A stretch of DNA of 64,000 bases from Corynebacterium flavescens (GCF_008693105.1 NZ_VXKK01000034.1:1-64000); one strand, 5' to 3'; positions 18,355 to 27,348 are shown, counted from the first letter of the stretch. The notes: generated from the sequence alone by a model not told the origin. A program made the numbers and translations.

Positions 18355-18879
18355 ATGGCACAATCCCGCAGTCCTCGAAAGTCGGTGCCTGCCGCCATCG
18401 GCGCCGCTGTGCTCGTCCTTGTCGGCGGCTACTTCGGCATCGACTTCGCCACCGATTCCGGCGCGAAGTCGGCATCTGAGGCTTCTTCCTCCGCCACCGC
18501 GATCACTGCGTCATCACCAGCACACAAACCTAGTACCGCGCGCAGCCCTAAGACGGAGCCAACCGCCGCTGGAGGATTCCCCTCCTGCCCGCTGTCTTCT
18601 TTGCCTGCTCAAGCGGAGGACACCGCAGCCGATATCCTCGCCGGTGGCCCCTTTGAGCACCCCGATAATGACAACGTTCGCTTTGGAAACTACGAGGGAA
18701 CCCTTCCCCGACAGTCGCGGAACTACTACCGCGAATACACCGTGGACACCCCAGGAATTAACCACCGCGGTGCCAAAAGGATAGTTACCGGCGGCGGAAC
18801 CGAAACTGATCCCGAGGTCTGGTATTACACCGATGACCACTATGAATCCTTTTGCGCGATTCCCGACGCCGAGTATTAA
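18355..18879 (+). CDS. Secreted guanyl-specific ribonuclease, RNase Sa type
   Basis: This 174-residue protein has a basic N-terminus and one hydrophobic segment (residues 11-30), a Ser/Thr/Pro-rich linker, and a C-terminal domain (about 76-174) aligning with Streptomyces RNase Sa. The catalytic residues are all kept: Glu127 (YYREYTV), Arg138, Arg142 (KRIVTG) and His162 (DDHYESF). Cys78 and Cys167 match the single disulfide of RNase Sa. The enzyme cleaves RNA 3' of guanosine, probably outside the cell or anchored to the membrane. AAAGGA lies 2-8 nt before the ATG. The barstar-like gene follows 51 nt downstream. Confidence 0.88.
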   Translation: MAQSRSPRKSVPAAIGAAVLVLVGGYFGIDFATDSGAKSASEASSSATAITASSPAHKPSTARSPKTEPTAAGGFPSCPLSSLPAQAEDTAADILAGGPFEHPDNDNVRFGNYEGTLPRQSRNYYREYTVDTPGINHRGAKRIVTGGGTETDPEVWYYTDDHYESFCAIPDAEY

Positions 18880-18930
18880 CACCCACCCCGCTCACCCCTC
18901 CCCGTGGCACCATTGATTAAGGCACTACTT

Positions 18931-19164
18931 ATGCAACGCATTCTCCTGACAGAACCCATACGCAGCAAAGAGGGGTTCTATGCCGCCTTGGGACGCGTGC
19001 GCGGATGCGCCAACGCTACGCCACGCAACCTCGATGCATTAGCTGATTTCCTACGCGAAAACCATGTCAAGGTCATCGTGGCCGCAGACTTGTTGTTGGA
19101 GCCGGCCGATTACGCCGCTATCGGCCTAGTTCTGCGTGACCTTTCCATCCGTCTCGTGCGCTAG
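18931..19164 (+). CDS. Barstar-like ribonuclease inhibitor
   Basis: This 77-residue protein resembles barstar. NLDAL at residues 33-37 and Asp35/Asp39 fall at the same positions as the barnase-binding acids of barstar. It lacks a signal peptide, as expected for an intracellular inhibitor that protects the producer from the RNase before export. The ATG at 18931 has AAGG about 9 nt upstream; a GTG at 18904 has none. It is probably co-transcribed with the RNase gene. Its stop codon lies in the first unit of a 17-bp tandem repeat. Confidence 0.8.
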   Translation: MQRILLTEPIRSKEGFYAALGRVRGCANATPRNLDALADFLRENHVKVIVAADLLLEPADYAAIGLVLRDLSIRLVR

Positions 19165-19199
19165 GGCATCTACAAGACTAGGGCATCTACAAGACTAGG
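19161..19199. repeat. 17-bp tandem repeat, 2.3 copies
   Basis: The unit CTAGGGCATCTACAAGA occurs at 19161-19177 and 19178-19194, followed by CTAGG. The first copy contains the TAG stop of the barstar-like gene. It looks like a recent local duplication and could vary in copy number between strains. Confidence 0.85.
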
Positions 19200-19343
19200 A
19201 CCTATACAAAACTGCCGACAAGCCGCCTGTATTAGCAGGCAGTGTGGCTATTCGCTGTGTAACATACGAAACATGCGGAACAGATCCAGCTCTAACCTGC
19301 TGGTTTTCTCCGGATCTATCCACCAGCGAAAAGAGGATTGCTC

Positions 19344-20357
19344 ATGGCGTTTTGGAACAAGAAGAATAAACCCGTTGTAGACCAGACCACCGCAGAGGCG
19401 GTTGATCCCGCTCTTTTCGTTTCCGGGGCCTTGCGTGGAGCGCTGCTAAGCTTGGGTAAGGACTTCCTTATGGAGGACACCGGTTCCGTCTTTGTCCTGG
19501 AGTACCCAGATGCCAAGATTCGCTTTAGCGTCAACCGCGGCGCACCCGTTGTTCAATCCCAAATCGAGCTGACCAAGCCGCTGCCAACGGACCAGCTCAC
19601 GGATCTGGTGGTTCTAGCCAATGATCTCAACCGCGATCCCATCTTCGGGTCGGTCGACCCCATGCACGGGCCCGAGGGAGCCGTGGTGCAGGCACAGAAT
19701 GCACTGCTTTACTCCGAGGGAGTGACCCTAGAACAGGTGCGTGATTTCGTTGAAATCGTGACTTCGCACGTTGCTCCGCGCCTATGCGCGCATGTCGTAG
19801 ACACTTTTGGGATAGATTGCGATCCACAGCAGTTCAGCACGCAGGCACAGTCTCCAGATCCGCAGGTGATGGAGACCATCGAGGAATCCGTCATTGCCCC
19901 GCCTTATGTTCTTTCCTCGGCGGCGACTACCCCAGTTACGCTCGAGCGCATCGTAGCCAGCCCCGCTGTTAGCGATCTGGAGCTCAGTGAAGTCCCGAAG
20001 GAGAAGCTGCCCGAGTTCGTGGCCTCCTCCAAAGACATGGAGCGCTGCCTTTCTTTCGAGTATCAATCATTGCCCATGTTCCTCGCGCTGAGCCAAAGCC
20101 AAGCCAGCGTCTTCGTGGAAGCCTCCATGCCTGCCCATGATGCGTTGAAGTACATCATTGCGCTCAGCGAGTTCTCCACCAGCAAGGCGCTTATCAAGGC
20201 CTCCTTTGCAGACGACAAGACCTTAGTGACTGGGACCTTCTACACCGCTGGTGGGCTTAGCGATGGCCAACTGGACGGGCGCCTCGACGCCGTAATCAAC
20301 CAGGCAATTCACGGGATCAACGAGGCTTTCGCCCTCGCGCACCAGAGCAACGAATAG
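19344..20357 (+). CDS. YbjN-domain protein
   Basis: This 337-residue acidic soluble protein begins with MAFWNKKNK and appears to hold two alpha/beta units of the YbjN type (about residues 20-150 and 195-335), a fold shared with type III secretion chaperone-like proteins. The function is unknown. The ATG at 19344 has AGAGG about 8 nt upstream. It is convergent with dgt, with a strong inverted repeat between them. Confidence 0.7.
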   Translation: MAFWNKKNKPVVDQTTAEAVDPALFVSGALRGALLSLGKDFLMEDTGSVFVLEYPDAKIRFSVNRGAPVVQSQIELTKPLPTDQLTDLVVLANDLNRDPIFGSVDPMHGPEGAVVQAQNALLYSEGVTLEQVRDFVEIVTSHVAPRLCAHVVDTFGIDCDPQQFSTQAQSPDPQVMETIEESVIAPPYVLSSAATTPVTLERIVASPAVSDLELSEVPKEKLPEFVASSKDMERCLSFEYQSLPMFLALSQSQASVFVEASMPAHDALKYIIALSEFSTSKALIKASFADDKTLVTGTFYTAGGLSDGQLDGRLDAVINQAIHGINEAFALAHQSNE

Positions 20358-20379
20358 GCTCAGGCAGCGCTGGGGACTA

Positions 20380-20409
20380 TAGGCCCATATAGGAACCTAT
20401 ATGGGCCTA
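20380..20409. terminator. Perfect 14-bp palindromic hairpin between convergent genes
   Basis: TAGGCCCATATAGG (20380-20393) and CCTATATGGGCCTA (20396-20409) pair completely with only 2 nt between them. It lies 22 nt after the YbjN gene and 7 nt before the dgt stop on the other strand, so it probably ends both transcripts. No T-run follows on either side. Confidence 0.6.
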
Positions 20410-20416
20410 AATGAAC

Positions 20417-21712
20417 CTAGTCGAGGAATCCGGTTAACTCGGCGCTGCGGTGGGCCAAACGCTCAAGGCGCGATTCCGTCATCGAGGCAATCTGATCGAT
20501 GATGACACGTTGGCGCTCGGTGTCGCTCTCAGCGCGCCTCCACCAACCGGCAAACATGGCGTCGAGAGAACCGGGCGCTCCCGCCGAAAGGTAGTCATAA
20601 ACGCGGAAGATCCTTTCCCTCTGCCGGTCTTGGCGCCGCAAGTGCGCTGGCTCATCCATGACGTAGAGGACCGCAATGGTTTTTAGGAGTTTTACCTCTG
20701 CCCGCGCAAGCTCTGGCACATAAAGCTGCCCCTTCTCCCGCCCGAGCTCCCCTGCGGCGATGAGGTCTGCATTTCCTTCCTCAGTGGCCTTGATGGTCGC
20801 GCCTACGTAGCGCCCCACCAACTCCGAGGTCATCTTCTTCAAAGTGGCATAGGAGCGCAGGCTGTAGTCAAAAGAGCCTATCGCGTTAATAACGTCGAGC
20901 CTGCGCAGGGAATCCGCGGCCTCTAGCAGCTCGCTGGCACTTCCCCCGAAGGCCCGCGCGCCTTTCTCAGCCAGATTGGCAAGCTCCACTAAGTCCCAGA
21001 GCACATTGAGGGAAATACGGCGGGAGATGATCCCGTCCTCGACGTCATGCACGGAATAGGCCACGTCATCGGACCAGTCCATGACCTGAGCTTCCATTGG
21101 AGGCCAAGAGTCATCATGGCCTGCGCGCACCCAATCCAAGATATGGGCATCAGCGTCATAGCAACCGTACTTCCGGTTGGTCGTACCATCCGGGTCGGTC
21201 TTTATCCGCGGATACTTGCAAGCAGCATCGAGCGCCGCACGAGTGAGATTAAGCCCAAAAGACTCCCCGTCATCGCCGACAACCTTGGGCTCTAAGAAGG
21301 TAAGAATGCGCAGCGTCTGGGCGTTTCCCTCGAATCCTCCACAATCTTGCGCCAGCTCGTTGAGCGCTGTCTCACCGTTATGCCCATAGGGCGGATGCCC
21401 AATATCGTGCGTGAGCCCTGCCATGTCACAGAGATCTGGGTCTACTCCTAGCCCACTACCAATCCCCCGTGCTATTTGGCCTACCTCTAGGGAGTGGGTC
21501 AAACGGGTGCGCGGAGTGTCCCCATCCCGGGGGCCGACGACCTGAGTTTTATCCGCCAAACGCCGGAACGCTGCGGAGTGGAGGACCCTAGCTCGGTCAC
21601 GGGCGAAGGCGCCGCGTTGTTCTTCGACCGCTACAAATGCAGAACCTTTGGGGCTTTCATCGAAGCGCCGAGCGAAGTCCGCCGCGCGGTAGGTATAAGT
21701 CACCCTTGACAT
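20417..21712 (-). CDS. dgt: Deoxyguanosinetriphosphate triphosphohydrolase-like protein
   Basis: This 431-residue HD-domain protein hydrolyses dNTPs to the nucleoside and triphosphate. The metal ligands are visible as RTRLTHSLEV (His), LTHDIGH (His-Asp) and the later WSDDVAYSVHDVEDG. The downstream half is helical, as in the dGTPase family. It starts with MSRVTYTYRAADFARR. It lies near dnaG, a common actinobacterial arrangement. Confidence 0.93.
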   Translation of the reverse strand: MSRVTYTYRAADFARRFDESPKGSAFVAVEEQRGAFARDRARVLHSAAFRRLADKTQVVGPRDGDTPRTRLTHSLEVGQIARGIGSGLGVDPDLCDMAGLTHDIGHPPYGHNGETALNELAQDCGGFEGNAQTLRILTFLEPKVVGDDGESFGLNLTRAALDAACKYPRIKTDPDGTTNRKYGCYDADAHILDWVRAGHDDSWPPMEAQVMDWSDDVAYSVHDVEDGIISRRISLNVLWDLVELANLAEKGARAFGGSASELLEAADSLRRLDVINAIGSFDYSLRSYATLKKMTSELVGRYVGATIKATEEGNADLIAAGELGREKGQLYVPELARAEVKLLKTIAVLYVMDEPAHLRRQDRQRERIFRVYDYLSAGAPGSLDAMFAGWWRRAESDTERQRVIIDQIASMTESRLERLAHRSAELTGFLD

Positions 21713-21814
21713 TTTAGTCGCGCTGCGCCAAGCACCGAGAAGGAACTTGAAGTGTTTCTAGAAAATATGGGGTATAGCACGAAAATGAGCAAACTTGCAG
21801 GCCTAATTTAACAG

Positions 21815-21855
21815 AAAAGTCCCTCCCGCTTCCCATGAAAGGAACCGTGAGGGAC
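21815..21855 (-). terminator. Terminator of the 37-residue peptide gene
   Basis: On the minus strand GTCCCTCACGGTTCC pairs with GGGAAGCGGGAGGGAC with few mismatches and is followed by TTTTCTGTT. It lies about 40 nt beyond the stop of the small gene, consistent with a short monocistronic mRNA. Confidence 0.85.
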
Positions 21856-21896
21856 GTAATCAGGCTTGTAGCTAAGCTACACAACCATTCGGCAAT

Positions 21897-22010
21897 CTAC
21901 TCGCCGAAGATGGTGGAGGACAGGCCCTCAACGCCAAAGAACAGGGAGTTGATACCGAATTGCAGGAAGCCGAGAACGAAGTCGATGGTGTTGGAAACGA
22001 TGTCAATCAT
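21897..22010 (-). CDS. 37-residue acidic peptide, candidate cell-wall porin
   Basis: The peptide starts MIDIVSNTIDFVLGF and ends SSTIFGE. It has no Lys, Arg or His, a net charge near -4, and hydrophobic residues spaced for an amphipathic helix. It lacks a signal sequence. Short acidic signal-less helical peptides (PorA, PorH, CjPorA) form the channels of the corynebacterial mycolate membrane, and this gene has that character, though I see no direct sequence identity to them. AAAGGA lies 8 nt before the ATG and its own terminator follows, which argues for a real and well-expressed gene. A phenol-soluble-modulin-like secreted peptide is the alternative. Confidence 0.7.
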   Translation of the reverse strand: MIDIVSNTIDFVLGFLQFGINSLFFGVEGLSSTIFGE

Positions 22011-22176
22011 GTGATTGTCCTTTCAAAGGGGGAATAACTCTTACAAGAAACACCATAACAGAACGGTCACGGAGAAAAAACTCATGCGGTGTTGGTATTG
22101 GTCTACACCCGCCTATTCTCTAGACCAAAACTAGCGTGACCAGTGCTTTTCGCGGAATGGTACTTTTTTACAAATT

Positions 22177-22776
22177 TTAACTTTTCTTACGGAGCTGCGT
22201 GTGTCGAAGCTTTCGCGAGGGCCTAAACCAGCCCTCGATATAGTGCAGGAAACTACGCAGCTTTCGCGCGGTCTCGGCGGAGAATACGTGCCCTGCTGCT
22301 AACACCACCATGCCGCCGCCCTCATGCGCGAGATAACGCCACCACGCCGCCTGCTGCGGGGTGTATGTGAAATCTTTTACCCCTACCACTCGGGCGCTAA
22401 AGCCGAGTTCCCGAGCAATGAGATAGGTCCGCAACCGGTGCAGTGGGTCGGTGACAATGACGACGTTCCGGAAGGGATGGGCCTCTCGCACCGCTTCGAG
22501 AGAGCCGCGGGTATCCGAGCCGTTGGTCACGGCGTAAACGTTCCGGGGCGGACGTCGCCTAGCGCCGCCTCCGGATTCTTGTTGCAAAGCGTCGTCCAGG
22601 TAGGTCTTGCCCACCTCGGCTTCGGTGAAGCGATCGCCGGGAAGTTTTCCGCCCACGGTAACGATGGGGCACTCAGCAGGGACACGCAATGCCTCCTCAA
22701 GGCGCGCACGCAGGATCCGTGAGGGCCGACCGTCGTACTGTGCGGCCCCAAGAACGACAACTGCTTCGGGTTTCAT
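22177..22776 (-). CDS. DUF218/YdcF-like membrane-associated protein
   Basis: This 199-residue protein matches the DUF218 (SanA/YdcF) family: VVLGAAQYDGRPSRILRARLEEAL at the N-terminus, GGKLPGDRFTEAEVGKTYL in the middle and VIVTDPLHRLRTYLIARELGFSA after it. Members act at the envelope, perhaps in peptidoglycan or lipid metabolism. No long N-terminal helix is present, so this is the short soluble type. The start codon sits only 1-2 nt after GGGAGGG, so the exact start is unsure or the mRNA is leaderless. Confidence 0.85.
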   Translation of the reverse strand: MKPEAVVVLGAAQYDGRPSRILRARLEEALRVPAECPIVTVGGKLPGDRFTEAEVGKTYLDDALQQESGGGARRRPPRNVYAVTNGSDTRGSLEAVREAHPFRNVVIVTDPLHRLRTYLIARELGFSARVVGVKDFTYTPQQAAWWRYLAHEGGGMVVLAAGHVFSAETARKLRSFLHYIEGWFRPSRKLRHTQLRKKS

Positions 22777-22815
22777 CCCTCCCAGCTTATGCCCGTCGGC
22801 GGTATCGTGGTGGGC

Positions 22816-24825
22816 ATGAATACACGCTCCCGCGCCGCTTCGCGTATCGGCCGCGCCGCCATTGCGGCCCTGTTTTTTGGATTAGCCACCGCCTCGCCCG
22901 CCTTTGCCGCAACGGCTCCCACCGCGGTGGTCGCTGCCCCCGCCCCGGGGAGCATCTCCGCTCGCGTCACCGATGAAGTTGGGGTTCTCTCCCCCAGCGA
23001 CAAGTCGCAATTGGAGGAGAAGATCAAGCAGCTGCAAACGGACAAGGGTGAGCTTCTTTATATCCTCTTCGTTGGAGATACGGGCACCAATAGCACCACT
23101 TATGCGGAGAACATCGTTAGCGCACGCGGCGATAACACCGCTGCCTATGTCGTGGACGTGGCTGCTAGGCAAACCGGCGCGGCGGCTGGAACGCGTTTTA
23201 GTTCGGCCTCTGCTGGAGACCTAGACAATGCCGCACAAAGCTACTTGGCCAATGATGACTGGGCTGGAGCTGCCAACGCCGTGGTCGATACCGCAACCTC
23301 TGGGGCCGCAGGCTCAGGTTCGGGCGCCGGCTGGCTCGTCGGCGGGGCCGGTGCAGTCGCCGTGGCCGGCGGCGGTATCTGGGCGGCCACCCGCCGCAAA
23401 TCCAAGGCCCAGGCAACCCAGACGCTGGAGGCCGCACGCGAGATTGCTCCAAGTGACACCCAAAGCCTCGACCGGCTCCCCGTCGAGACGCTAGATGCCT
23501 TGGCACGCGAGGAGCTTGTCTCCGCGGATGAATCCATCCGGCGCGGCAAAGAAGAGTTGAAGATCGCCATCTCCGAGTTTGGCCCTGAGCGCACCCGCGC
23601 ATTTACCAAGGCCATGAATCACTCCACCACCACCTTGCAGCGAGCCTTTTCCCTGCGCCAGCGCCTCGATGACGCCATCCCGGAGTCCCCCGCCGAAAGG
23701 CGTAGCATGCTCGTGGAGATCATCTCCTCCTGCGGGCAAGCAGATGACGCGCTCGACCAACAAGCGCAGGAGTTCGCCAAGATGCGAGATCTCCTCATCA
23801 ACGCACCCCAGAAGCTGGATGAGCTTACCCAGCGCACCGTGGACCTGCGGGCGCGGTTGCCCCACGCCCAAGAGACGTTGCAGACACTCACCTCCCACTA
23901 CCCAGCGGAAGTCTTGTCCTCCATCGCAGACAATGCGGAGATGGCAGAGGTCTCCTTGAACGAGGCCGAGAAGTCCGTCTCCAGTGGCCGTGAGCTGGCC
24001 GCAGCACCGGCGGGCCAACAAGGCGGCCTCGTCGCGGCTATCCGCGACGGTGAGCACGCCATCGAGATCGCAGACCGTCTACTCAGCGGCATCGAAAATG
24101 CAGAGACCAATATCGCCGAGGCCAATGCCAACCTAGCGAGCCTCATCACCGAAATCGAGGAGGAGATCTCCGAGGCCCAGCAGCTGGAGGCACAGGGCAA
24201 GTCTCAAGGAACAAAGGCCGATTGGGACAGCCTCGAGGAATTGCTTGCTCGCGCACACACCGCAGTTGAATCCGCCCGCGCCGAGGGCACACAAGATCCC
24301 TTGGGCAGCTATAGCTCGCTGATGGCCATTGACACCGAGCTCGATGATCGCCTCGACCGAGTGCGCGAGAAAACCTCTTCTCATGCCCGCCAAATCGCTC
24401 TTTTCAAGCAGCAGATCTCGGTAGCGGAATCCAATATTCAGGCCGCAGACGATCTCATCTCCTCGCGCGGGCGCATCATTGGTTCTGGTGCCCGTACCGC
24501 CTTGGCCGATGCCAAGCACCTCCACGCCGAGGCCCTTCACCTTGAGCGCAGTGATATTCGTGCGGCTCAAGACTCCGCACGCAGGTCCGTCAACGCTGCC
24601 CAAACCGCGCTTAAACGAGCTAAGGACGACATCGACAATTATCGTCGCCGGCAGATGCAGCAACGCGGTGCCTCGACCGCGGGCAATATCGTCACTGGCA
24701 TGGTGCTGGGCCAGATCCTCGGCGGAGGTGGCCACGGTGGTGGATTCGGAGGCGGATTTGGCGGCGGCGGCTTCGGTGGAGGCGGCGGCGGCTTCGGCGG
24801 CTCCAGCCAGGGCAGCGCCTTCTAG
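22816..24825 (+). CDS. TPM-domain secreted/membrane protein with long coiled coil
   Basis: This 669-residue protein has a signal peptide cut after ASPAFA, a TPM (YgcG/DUF477) domain at about residues 40-165 with VTDEVGVLSPSDKSQLEEKI, one membrane helix near 180-200 followed by basic ATRRKSKA, then about 400 residues of charged helices likely to be coiled coil inside the cell, and a Gly/Phe-rich end. The topology puts TPM outside and the coiled coil in the cytoplasm. Similar long TPM proteins exist in actinobacteria with unknown role. The ATG at 22816 fits the signal peptide best. Confidence 0.82.
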   Translation: MNTRSRAASRIGRAAIAALFFGLATASPAFAATAPTAVVAAPAPGSISARVTDEVGVLSPSDKSQLEEKIKQLQTDKGELLYILFVGDTGTNSTTYAENIVSARGDNTAAYVVDVAARQTGAAAGTRFSSASAGDLDNAAQSYLANDDWAGAANAVVDTATSGAAGSGSGAGWLVGGAGAVAVAGGGIWAATRRKSKAQATQTLEAAREIAPSDTQSLDRLPVETLDALAREELVSADESIRRGKEELKIAISEFGPERTRAFTKAMNHSTTTLQRAFSLRQRLDDAIPESPAERRSMLVEIISSCGQADDALDQQAQEFAKMRDLLINAPQKLDELTQRTVDLRARLPHAQETLQTLTSHYPAEVLSSIADNAEMAEVSLNEAEKSVSSGRELAAAPAGQQGGLVAAIRDGEHAIEIADRLLSGIENAETNIAEANANLASLITEIEEEISEAQQLEAQGKSQGTKADWDSLEELLARAHTAVESARAEGTQDPLGSYSSLMAIDTELDDRLDRVREKTSSHARQIALFKQQISVAESNIQAADDLISSRGRIIGSGARTALADAKHLHAEALHLERSDIRAAQDSARRSVNAAQTALKRAKDDIDNYRRRQMQQRGASTAGNIVTGMVLGQILGGGGHGGGFGGGFGGGGFGGGGGGFGGSSQGSAF

Positions 24826-24862
24826 GCCCCGTGCGGACTGCTCTAGGTCTCCTACGCTTGTC

Positions 24863-25453
24863 TTAGCCGCGGACAATGCGCGGCGAAGCATCGAGCAGAT
24901 AGCAGCTATAGCTGAGTACTATCGCGTCGAGCAGGGGGATATCGCGGTGGAAACTCACCCGCAGATCCCCGTTGAATCGGGGCTCGGTGTCAAACAGTGC
25001 GTTAGTAGACAATACCGCGCCGTTTCGTTGCTCGGTTGCTTCCGCAACTGCGGCAACGATAGTGCGCATGCGCTTTAGGGGTGTGCTCCTCTTAAGAAGA
25101 TAGAAGCGCTCCTCCACCGCCATTATGGGGTCCTTGCTGTCGGCGCAGCGAGCGCGAAGGGTAGCTACGCTGAGCCCTGCTTGACGCACCTCGCACGTAA
25201 AGCCCTCTGGGCCTGTGGCTCGCAGGTAGAAGCGGGAGGCGCTGGGGCTATCGAGAGAGCTTCCTAATTCCAGTTCGGAGCCGTCGGTCAGGGCCGAGCT
25301 GGAAGTTACATTCAGGCGCTGGGCTGTGACGGCGGCTAGGGTTTGCCCAGCATCACCGTAAAGCGTGCCTGAGTGCCACTTCCACTGGGCACTCGGTTGT
25401 GCGCCGGATGCACCCGGCTGCTCTCCCAGTGGCCCCTGCCCCGCCACGGACAT
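24863..25453 (-). CDS. Hypothetical protein, paralogue of the next gene
   Basis: I do not recognise a named family for this 196-residue protein. It is beta-rich after a Gly/Pro/Gln-rich N-terminal 25 residues and ends with a helix, LLDAIVLSYSCYLLDAS, that resembles the corresponding LSDVEIIALSWFSRLILEA of the upstream protein. A tubby/LURP-one-like barrel is possible. The ATG overlaps the upstream stop by one base (TGATG), so it is translated with it. Confidence 0.65.
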   Translation of the reverse strand: MSVAGQGPLGEQPGASGAQPSAQWKWHSGTLYGDAGQTLAAVTAQRLNVTSSSALTDGSELELGSSLDSPSASRFYLRATGPEGFTCEVRQAGLSVATLRARCADSKDPIMAVEERFYLLKRSTPLKRMRTIVAAVAEATEQRNGAVLSTNALFDTEPRFNGDLRVSFHRDIPLLDAIVLSYSCYLLDASPRIVRG

Positions 25454-25968
25454 CAGAATACGAACAGGGCCAAGACCGCAACGATGGACATCAAGACCAA
25501 GGTCGCAATGATTGCCACGGACTTGCTCTTAGTGTTGGCCTCGAGGATAAGCCGACTAAACCAGCTCAGCGCGATGATTTCAACGTCACTGAGGTCCTTG
25601 TAGTCTTCATCGAATTCGAGGATGGATTCGCGCACGCCAGAGTTCTTCGACGAGAACTGGGCAACCTTGGACTCATCGACGTCCTCGATGATCCAGTTTC
25701 CACCATTCTCGTTGAGGAAGGTAAAGGTGCGCCCATCAAGGGAAGCCTCGAGACGCTTGTCCCGCCCCAGGTTTCCCGCAATGCGCATAACCCGGCCGTC
25801 CTCGAGCGTGGCTGAGGCACCAAGGTCTTTGGTGACGTCTAGGCGCCAATGAGTGCCGGAGATCTCGGCGGAGTTCCCGGAGAAACGGCCATAAGCTGCC
25901 GGCCCGCCCTCCTTGACCAGGACGAGGGTCTCCCTGTCGGTACGGTCCCAACTGGTGTAGCTAATCAT
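25453..25968 (-). CDS. Hypothetical membrane-anchored beta-rich protein
   Basis: This 171-residue protein is a beta-rich domain (about residues 1-110) with repeated WxLD and FTFLNENGGNWII motifs that suggest a tubby/LURP-one-like barrel, then a helix and a C-terminal membrane segment (SVAIIATLVLMSIVAVLALFVF). The globular part would face the cytoplasm. The start follows directly on the glyS stop (TAG-ATG), so glyS and the two paralogues form one unit. Confidence 0.7.
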   Translation of the reverse strand: MISYTSWDRTDRETLVLVKEGGPAAYGRFSGNSAEISGTHWRLDVTKDLGASATLEDGRVMRIAGNLGRDKRLEASLDGRTFTFLNENGGNWIIEDVDESKVAQFSSKNSGVRESILEFDEDYKDLSDVEIIALSWFSRLILEANTKSKSVAIIATLVLMSIVAVLALFVF

Positions 25969-27348
25969 CTAGCAACCAATCAGACGCGCGGCGAGGTAGG
26001 CCTCCAGATCAGCAATCGGGACGCGCTCCTGTTCCATGGTGTCGCGCTCACGAACGGTGACGGCGTTGTCATCGAGGGACTCGAAGTCGAAGGTGACGCA
26101 GAACGGGGTTCCCACCTCGTCCTGGCGACGATAGCGGCGACCGATGGCGCCGGAGACGTCGAAGTCCACGTTCCAGTTCTGGCGCAGCTTCTGTGCGATC
26201 TCCTTCGCGGGGACCGATAGCTCGTCCTTCTTCGACAGCGGGAGCACCGCCACCTTGACCGGTGCGAGGCGGCGGTCAAGACGCAGTACCACGCGAGTAT
26301 CGGTGCCGCCCTTGGAGTTGGGAACCTCTTCCTCGTCATAAGCGTCAACGAGGAAAGCCATCATGGAACGTCCTAGGCCTGCGGCAGGCTCGATGACGTA
26401 GGGCACCCAGCGCTCGCCGGTGGTCTGGTCGAAGTAGGAAAGATCCTCGCCAGAGCCCTTGGAATGGACGGTGAGATCGTAATCGGTGCGGTTAGCCACA
26501 CCCTCGAGCTCGCCCCACTTGGAGCCGGTGAAACCGAAGGCATACTCTACGTCAACGGTGCGCTTGGAGTAGTGCGAGAGCTTTTCTTTGGGGTGCTCAT
26601 AGAGGCGAAGGTTCTCTGGCTTGATGCCCAGATCGACGTACCAGTTATAACGGTCATCGATCCAGTACTGGTGCCATTCCTCGTCCTCTCCTGGCTTAAC
26701 AAAGAACTCCATTTCCATCTGCTCGAACTCGCGCGTACGGAAGATGAAGTTACCCGGCGTGATTTCATTGCGGAAGGACTTACCAATGTTGGCGATGCCA
26801 AAAGGTGGCTTCAAACGCGCAGAAGTCATGACGTTCTTGAAGTTGACGAAGATGCCCTGAGCGGTCTCTGGGCGCAGGTAGTGCAGCCCCTCCTTGTCAT
26901 CGACCGGGCCTAGGTAGGTCTTGAGCAGGCCGGAGAAAGCCTTGGGCTCGGTCCAGTTGCCGGGCTGACCGGTAACCGGATCGTTGATGTCAGCCAGACC
27001 ATTCTCCGGTGCGTGACCGTGCTTTTCCTCATAGGCCTCAAGCAGATGATCCGCGCGGTAGCGCTTGTGGGTGTAGAGGGATTCCACGAGCGGGTCAGTG
27101 AATACCTCAACGTGACCGGAGGACACCCATACCTGGCGCGGCTGGATAACCGAGGTATCCACGCCCACCACGTCATCGCGTGACTGCACCATGTGGCGCC
27201 ACCACTGGCGCTTGATGTTTTCTTTCAGCTCCACACCCAAGGGGCCGTAGTCCCAGGCCGAGCGCGAACCGCCGTAGATTTCACCTGCCTGATAAACCAA
27301 GCCACGACGCTTACACAGGTTGACAACGGTATCGATGACGGACGCCAT
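25969..27348 (-). CDS. glyS: Glycyl-tRNA synthetase, dimeric type
   Basis: This 459-residue class II synthetase charges tRNA-Gly. It is the eukaryote/archaea-like alpha2 form of Gram-positive bacteria, as length and the starting [20 protein letters not shown] show. Motif 2 ([25 protein letters not shown]) and motif 3 ([14 protein letters not shown]) are clear, and an anticodon-binding domain is at the C-terminus. It is divergent from the ArsR/zur pair. Confidence 0.97.
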   Translation of the reverse strand: MASVIDTVVNLCKRRGLVYQAGEIYGGSRSAWDYGPLGVELKENIKRQWWRHMVQSRDDVVGVDTSVIQPRQVWVSSGHVEVFTDPLVESLYTHKRYRADHLLEAYEEKHGHAPENGLADINDPVTGQPGNWTEPKAFSGLLKTYLGPVDDKEGLHYLRPETAQGIFVNFKNVMTSARLKPPFGIANIGKSFRNEITPGNFIFRTREFEQMEMEFFVKPGEDEEWHQYWIDDRYNWYVDLGIKPENLRLYEHPKEKLSHYSKRTVDVEYAFGFTGSKWGELEGVANRTDYDLTVHSKGSGEDLSYFDQTTGERWVPYVIEPAAGLGRSMMAFLVDAYDEEEVPNSKGGTDTRVVLRLDRRLAPVKVAVLPLSKKDELSVPAKEIAQKLRQNWNVDFDVSGAIGRRYRRQDEVGTPFCVTFDFESLDDNAVTVRERDTMEQERVPIADLEAYLAARLIGC

